A stretch of 10,105 nt of DNA from Pavlovales sp. CCMP2436. Taxonomy: Eukaryota; Haptophyta; Pavlovophyceae; Pavlovales. Under the pieces are notes generated by a model that was not told the DNA's origin, did no database searches, and was given only the letters and a program-made list of their open reading frames with translations. Below are positions 6,175 through 10,105 of this stretch, in pieces; position 1 is the first letter of the stretch, and every line of letters starts with the position of its first letter. Where the stretch lies: positions 75,087 to 85,191 of the forward strand of contig MU631553.1 in NCBI GenBank assembly GCA_026770615.1, given 5' to 3'. The position numbers were made by a program, and so were the translations under genes.

Positions 6175-7059
6175 ATGCTCCACATGCTGCGCGCCACTGG
6201 GAGCGGTGTGCTCGGCGCGGCGGTGCTTGTCCTCGCGCAGACACGCGAGCTGACTTCGGCGATACCCAGGAGCGACACCCCTCCGCCCGGCGTGGCGCCC
6301 CCCACCCAGCGGCCGCGCAACGACGCGGGCGCCGGCCCGAGCGCATCCGGGCTTCCGCAGCTTGCGCCGGGGCAGATCCCGTCGGCGTTCCAAATGGCGA
6401 CGTTGACGCTTGAGCAGCTCCGGACTCACGCAGCCACCTCCGCGCCGCGGCAGCAGTCCAGCCTTCTCGAGCCGCCGACACCCGGACTCAAGTGCGCAGA
6501 GTGGAACCCGAGTTGGTTCATGGGCGACTTCGCGCTCGCGCAGTCGAACGCCTGGTCAGCGGTGTGGCCGGAGGTGAACAACGCGGAGTTCCAGGCGAGC
6601 TTCGAGGCCAAGCGAACGCGCGCGCTTCAGAGCGCGCCTGGCTGCGTGCTCCCGTCCCACCTGCGCACGCCGCTCGCAGCTCTGCATGCTGGGCCGCGCC
6701 GTCTGTTCTGCGGCTGGCATATGCTGCACCTGTTGGACAAGAGGAAGGGGGAGCTCTTCGAGGACAGCACCCAGAATTTTGCGCGTGTCAAGTCTGACGT
6801 CGTCTGCTATCGCAAGCGCATCGCCTTCCCCGCAGTCGACGGCCGCGTGTTTGATGCGATGACCCTCAAAATTCGTACAGAATACAACAAGGAGCCGCGC
6901 ATGGCAGATTTCCTGCAAGGGTTCTGCGAGCTGCCGCTGTCGTACGTGCTGGTCAACGAGAACTATGCAGGTGGGATGGCCGACCACAACCTCAACCTTG
7001 AGGGCTGGAATGCCGACCTGTTGCAAACGCTGAGCCGATATATATATAAAATTAAATGA
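6175..7059 (+). CDS. Unrecognised protein carried by the element (294 aa)
   Basis: I do not recognise this protein. The frame is open from 6067 (GTG); the first ATG is 6175 and is conserved in the mirror copy. The start MLHMLRATGSGVLGAAVLVL reads like a signal peptide or membrane segment, followed by a Pro-rich stretch (PPPGVAPPTQRP). A more conserved-looking body begins near residue 115, with SWFMGDFALAQSNAWSAVWP, RRLFCGWHMLHLLDKRKGEL and EPRMADFLQGFCELPLSYVL. No zinc finger, DDE triad or helicase motif is visible. The last residues (SRYIYKIK) come from an AT repeat, so the true C-terminus may have been lost to an insertion near 7029. It lies directly downstream of the CGTATCC array. It could be a cargo gene, a degenerate transposase or a captured host exon. 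Confidence 0.5.
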   Translation: MLHMLRATGSGVLGAAVLVLAQTRELTSAIPRSDTPPPGVAPPTQRPRNDAGAGPSASGLPQLAPGQIPSAFQMATLTLEQLRTHAATSAPRQQSSLLEPPTPGLKCAEWNPSWFMGDFALAQSNAWSAVWPEVNNAEFQASFEAKRTRALQSAPGCVLPSHLRTPLAALHAGPRRLFCGWHMLHLLDKRKGELFEDSTQNFARVKSDVVCYRKRIAFPAVDGRVFDAMTLKIRTEYNKEPRMADFLQGFCELPLSYVLVNENYAGGMADHNLNLEGWNADLLQTLSRYIYKIK

Positions 7060-7359
7060 TTGAATAAAAATAAATTTATATAATAATAGCCGTCAGCCCG
7101 AACCCCCCTACATTCATATAATAAGAGCCAGCTTGAATTCCTATCATAAAAATAAATATTATAACTAATAGTAATATGGTTATTAGTGATACAGATAAGT
7201 TATAGTCGGTCAGTCCGCTGGATGCGACTCAGCAACGCTTATTAACGGCCTGTAAGACTGCAGTTGGCCTAGGTAATGGCGAGTCGTCTATAGGCTGCAG
7301 CGTAAGCCTCGCCTGAAGCTAGCCTAGCCATACTTGCGCACCGCAACTGTCTTGGACCA
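7060..7359. other. Central spacer of the element, with repeat fragments
   Basis: AT-rich at 7060-7200, then mixed. It holds no gene. It contains a 21-base sequence (7094-7114) repeated inverted at 8494-8514, and a fragment (7127-7148, GCCAGCTTGAATTCCTATCA) of the dispersed repeat. This suggests insertion of other repeats into the middle of the element. Confidence 0.6.
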
Positions 7360-7968
7360 TACGCCACATGGGATGGCGCGGCCTGCAGTGCTGCGAGCGG
7401 CATGCGCAGGTTGGGCTGGAGCGGGTCGCCGTGCGCGCACTGAAGCGCGCGCGTCTACTCGGCCTCGAAGCTCGCCTGACACTCCGCGTCGTCCACCTAC
7501 GGCCACACCACCGACCAGGCGTTCGACTGCGCGGTCGCGAAGTCGGGACTGCTGCCGCGCCGCGGAGGTGGCGGCGTGAGCCCGGAGCTGCTCAGTCGTG
7601 CGTCCCCGGCGTGTCACACTCGGGACCACGCGCTCGGCCGCGGGCGGCGGCGAGGCGGCGGAGGCGGCGAGCGCCACGCCATGGCCTCGCCAAGGGGCGC
7701 GGCTGCACCGCCGACGCGCCTTGACGTCGCGCCTCGATGTACCAGCGCGAGCAGCTTGCCCTCCCTCGCGGTGCCCCGTCCATCTGACGACGGGACAACT
7801 CCATGCTCGAGCCGGCGCGTCGTTGCGCGGCCGCTGGGTGGGGGGCGCCACGCCGGGCGGAGGGGTGTCGCGCCTAGGTATCGCCGAAGTCAGCTCGCGC
7901 GTCTGCGCGAGGACAAGCACCGCCGCGCCGAGCACACCGCTCCCAGTGGCGCGCAGCATGTGGAGCAT
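7360..7968 (-). pseudogene. Broken mirror copy of the element's gene
   Basis: Starts with the same ATG and 50-odd residues as the gene at 6175, changed only at RS/RR. Then about 85 bp of the left copy (6328-6411) are replaced by about 220 bp of unrelated GC-rich sequence (7593-7815). Homology resumes at TEQLRAHAATSAARQQS, then about 66 bp are missing, shifting the frame. In the original frame the rest contains two stops (VWP*VDD and EAE*TRA). The copy ends near 7360, matching about 6722. An open frame of 214 codons persists by chance in the shifted frame. Confidence 0.75.
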
Positions 7969-8009
7969 GGCGCTCGCGCTCGGCCGCGTGAACCGCGCCC
8001 TGGTCTCTG

Positions 8010-8310
8010 GAATACGACTTTTAGGCGTGGCGTGGGTACGATCCTCGATCACTACACACTGGGTACGTGAGAGCACCTGTGGGGTACGTTTTATCGCTAG
8101 ATACGTTTGTGCGAGTTTGCGGATACGATTTTCCGATCTGCGCGTGTGGGTACGATTTTCGGTTGAGATGCGGATTTGAAGCCTTTTTAGATACGTTATT
8201 CCAAACGGCGCGTGTGGATACGATTTTCGGTTGGGATACGATTTTGAAGCCTGTTTGGATACGAACTGACTAAGATCGGGTGGGATACGTCAGCGCACCC
8301 ACAGAATACG
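8010..8310 (-). repeat. CGTATCC motif array, right arm
   Basis: Mirror copy of the left array, seen on the plus strand as GGATACG/GGGTACG repeats. Order and spacing match the left arm, apart from a 12-base block near 8208-8219 that is missing on the left side (around 5937). Confidence 0.85.
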
Positions 8311-8428
8311 TCGGAGCATTTCTTCTGAGGCTGAGCTTCTTAGCAAATTACATACAAACAGTGCTTAAATTTGCTTAAATTACATACGAAGAATGCAAAA
8401 AATGAGGCTCAGCTTCTTAACACTACGG

Positions 8429-8452
8429 CTTCATATTGCCCGCGACACCCTG
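8429..8452 (-). repeat. Right terminal inverted repeat
   Basis: Read inverted it starts CAGGGTGTCGCGGGCAATAT. The next ~120 bp inward (8310-8428) align with the left half of the MITE, including GTGTTAAGAA, CTGAGCCTC and ATGTAATTTGCTAAGAA. Confidence 0.82.
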
Positions 8453-8891
8453 TATTTATCTATGCTTGAGTAACCGGCCATGTAGTTAATATTAATGTAG
8501 GGGGGTTCGGGCTGGCGGTACGTTTCAAGTTCAAGTCAGGCTGATCTTAGCGCTCCGACGCAGGCTCCTACGCGCTACGCCGAAGTGGGGATGTAGTTAA
8601 TATGTAATTGTTATAAATGATGCCCGCATTCGACCGCCTGTGTCTGCGTCCAAGCGGTGGCCCGGGTGTCAGCGTCTGAACATCAATCTGTCGATCATCA
8701 GTGTCGCCTTGCGGTGATATCAAAACGCCGCGACTTGAGCTCCAGGCAGCAGGCAATTTTGTTCGGGATTTGTTGAATACGAGTTCACCACCAGCCTCAC
8801 CTCTACCACCACCATCCCTGTTGCCAGGACTAACGTCTGACTTCGACCAAGTCAGTGAGTGAACAACACCTGTTGAACCATGCTGAGCCGC

Positions 8892-8915
8892 TATATATAT
8901 ATATATATATATATA
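8892..8915. repeat. TA dinucleotide microsatellite
   Basis: Uninterrupted alternating T and A of about 24 bases, preceded by CTGAGCCGC. Confidence 0.97.
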
Positions 8916-9018
8916 GCCTACTAAGGCACGCAGCAGGCAATGGGCTACGCAGCGCTCAGACCAGCACAACATTCAGAACAGTCAGACGCCAGCTTGAATC
9001 CCTATCATACATTAATAT
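8915..9018 (+). repeat. Dispersed ~100-bp repeat, long copy D
   Basis: Plus-strand counterpart of 632-735 (inverted relative to it), starting at the TA tract and ending at ATTAATAT just before the MITE. The reading TVRRQLESLS, seen here and in the copies at 756 and 861, arises from the repeat and is not evidence of a protein. Confidence 0.82.
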
Positions 9019-9019
9019 G

Positions 9020-9186
9020 CAGGGGATCGCGGGCAATAAGAAACCGTCGTGTTAAGAAACTGAGCCTCGTTTTTTAGCCCTTCATTGGTAGTCTTAACTA
9101 AAATTTAACCATTGTTTATATGTAATTTGCTAAGAAACTCAGCCTCGGCCTCAAAACCCGCCGTTCTTATTGCCCGCGATCCCCTA
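9020..9186. mobile_element. 167-bp MITE related to the 2.7-kb element
   Basis: Bases 9021-9042 (AGGGGATCGCGGGCAATAAG and two more) are the perfect reverse complement of 9164-9185. The interior has no coding capacity. The left half matches the right end of the large element (TTAAGAAACTGAGCCTC, ATGTAATTTGCTAAGAA). The right end, inverted, matches the large element's left end (GGCGGGTTTTGAGGCCGAGG against GGCGAATTTTGAGCTTGAGG). The flanks are TG on the left and TA on the right, an imperfect TA duplication. Confidence 0.82.
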
Positions 9187-9657
9187 TATATGAATATGGG
9201 TTCCACTGCGGTGTTTCAACGCGGGTTGCCACAACTGTTGAGGAAGCCCTGCACGGCACAGGGTCCGATGGTGTGATGCATCTAGTAAACCGTGGACTAG
9301 GTAGACATCGTGATGAAATGTATTATTAGATCGACGAACAGGCGTAACTGCCGTGACGTACAAGAACAAACGATTTCTTAAGACAAAGTGAGGTGTCATT
9401 TACATCGACAGTGTACACCTGTCGTCGCCGAGTGTCGACCTCCCTATATTCGCCGCGAACAAACTTCACCAGCACTGCACAGCTGACGTCGAACTCATTG
9501 TACATCTGACGCCGACGTACAGCCGCCGCCAAGTCTCGCAACACCCAGCCGCCGGTTTTAAAATCACCGCTTTTCAACGGTCATTTGAGAGAAGCAAAAT
9601 GTACATAAACCTACTTCGCGCCGACCGGTGGCTCGACTTTGGAGTGCACAAGGGAGT

Positions 9658-9704
9658 CTCTTTCTTTCGTTCTCGTTCTGTCTTTCTGTCTTTCTGTCTT
9701 TCTG
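9658..9704. repeat. Pyrimidine microsatellite (TTTCTGTC units)
   Basis: TCTTTCTTTCG is followed by three consecutive TTTCTGTC-type units on the plus strand. Confidence 0.9.
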
Positions 9705-9970
9705 TGTAATTGGTTGGGGCATTTGGAGACACAGTAGAGAAGATGTGTCTCGGTGTGTCTTCTTGTTTCGACGTGTCCCTCTCCCGCCCGCGCCCACGCC
9801 TCCCTCTTGTGTGCGCGCCCCAGCGTGCGGCCCACAAGACTTTGAGCATAAAGAGGGGTTCAGGCGGTAAGCGCTCGGTAGGCGCTCCACGGCTCTTTTC
9901 CCCACTATGTATTAGAAGAAGGAGCTCCCTGCGGCCGCCACGGCAGGGCTGCGGCGGCCGGGGCGCGGCC

Positions 9971-10008
9971 GAGGCGGGACATGGGGGCCGAGGCGGGACA
10001 TGGGGGCC
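9971..10008 (+). repeat. 19-bp tandem duplication
   Basis: GAGGCGGGACATGGGGGCC occurs twice head to tail (9971-9989 and 9990-10008), followed by a partial third copy. Confidence 0.95.
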
Positions 10009-10018
10009 GGGGCGCACA

Positions 10019-10042
10019 CACTCACACCCTTTGGTGTGAGTG
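10019..10042. other. Perfect 10-bp hairpin
   Basis: CACTCACACC-CTTT-GGTGTGAGTG forms a perfect 10-bp stem with a 4-base loop. No T run follows it. Its function is unknown. Confidence 0.7.
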
Positions 10043-10105
10043 CTGGTGCATGAGGGTTTGGGTCGATCGCTCGACCTCAGCCTGACGTCGACCAAGCCAG
10101 TGACT

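Larger units (their letters stand above)
5778..8452. mobile_element. 2.7-kb DNA transposon-like element with TA flanks
   Basis: The left end reads TA/CAGGGAATCGCGGGCA (5776 onwards) and the right end, inverted, reads TA/CAGGGTGTCGCGGGCA (8454 backwards). The first 24 bases of each end differ at three positions, and TA flanks both, as for a TA target-site duplication. Inside, the arms (about 5824-6722 and 7360-8330) are inverted copies of each other, very similar in their outer 500 bp and degraded toward the centre. The spacer 6723-7359 is unique. TA duplications are typical of Tc1/mariner-like and some other cut-and-paste families, but I find no DDE/D-type transposase, so the element may be non-autonomous or use an unknown enzyme. 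The 167-bp MITE at 9020-9186 shares both ends. Confidence 0.78.
7094..8514. repeat. 21-bp inverted repeat pair (7094-7114 and 8494-8514)
   Basis: CAGCCCGAACCCCCCTACAT plus one base at 7094 is the exact reverse complement of 8494-8514. One copy is inside the large element and the other just outside its right end, so it is not part of the element's own arms. Confidence 0.8.
8455..9019. other. Spacer between the two transposon-like elements
   Basis: No gene is recognised. ATGTAGTTAATAT occurs twice (about 8480 and 8591). CTGACTT-CGACC-AAGTCAG at 8838-8856 is a perfect 7-bp hairpin. A TA tract lies at 8892-8915, and the stretch ends with the long copy of the dispersed repeat. Confidence 0.55.
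9187..10105. other. Right flank without a recognised gene
   Basis: Open frames exist on the minus strand (for example 9326-9577 and 9184-9399), but none shows a domain I can name. A CTTT/CTGT pyrimidine repeat lies at 9658-9704. The stretch from 9900 is GC-rich with short repeats. Confidence 0.5.

Noticed and set aside
8855..9055. Small plus-strand open frame across the TA tract and dispersed repeat
   Set aside because: It is made entirely of microsatellite and repeat sequence and runs into the MITE.
9184..9577. Minus-strand frames, one with CRAGLPQQLW resembling a Copia-type integrase/reverse transcriptase junction
   Set aside because: The similarity rests on about ten residues, the upstream frame is unrecognisable, and no other retroelement motif (DDE, RNase H, LTR) is seen.
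10019..10042. Hairpin as a transcription terminator
   Set aside because: There is no T run after it, and intrinsic terminators of that type are not expected in a nuclear eukaryotic genome.

Overview
The window looks like nuclear DNA of a GC-rich single-celled eukaryote, most probably an alga. The reasons are spliceosomal introns with C-rich pyrimidine tracts, donors beginning GTGC, gene bodies that are very rich in G and C at third codon positions, AT-rich repeat-filled spacers, and an ankyrin family with the HEHGCPWD signature that I associate with haptophyte-like algae and some giant viruses. The exact lineage is inference.

Left part (1-2324, minus strand): the 5' portion of a three-or-more-exon gene for the splicing factor USP39/Sad1. 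Exon 1 is 1821-2324, exon 2 is 1456-1566, exon 3 is 62-152, and the gene runs off the left edge. Its 1.3-kb second intron is full of odd repeats, including extra copies of the end of exon 2 and an inverted copy of the start of exon 3. A 135-bp shared promoter (2325-2459) separates it from a divergent, apparently intronless gene (2460-3539) for a tail-anchored FKBP-like/TPR protein. A 29-codon upstream ORF ends exactly over the FKBP start codon (ATGA).

Middle (4191-5126): a decayed F-box-like/ankyrin-repeat gene. Its 81-bp repeats stay in one frame, but two conserved Trp codons have become stops.

Right part (5778-9186): a 2.7-kb transposon-like element bounded by TA, with terminal inverted repeats starting CAGGG. 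It has long inverted arms, each carrying about fourteen CGTATCC-like motifs. It also carries an unrecognised gene (6175-7059) and a broken mirror copy of that gene (7360-7968). A 167-bp MITE at 9020-9186 has both ends homologous to the ends of the large element, so this looks like one transposon family with a large and a miniature member. A second, unrelated repeat of about 100 bp is scattered at both ends of the window.

The last 900 bp hold only simple repeats and a hairpin that I can support. USP39 acts in the spliceosome and the FKBP/TPR protein is probably a membrane-anchored co-chaperone. Their shared promoter is the only visible functional link between genes here.
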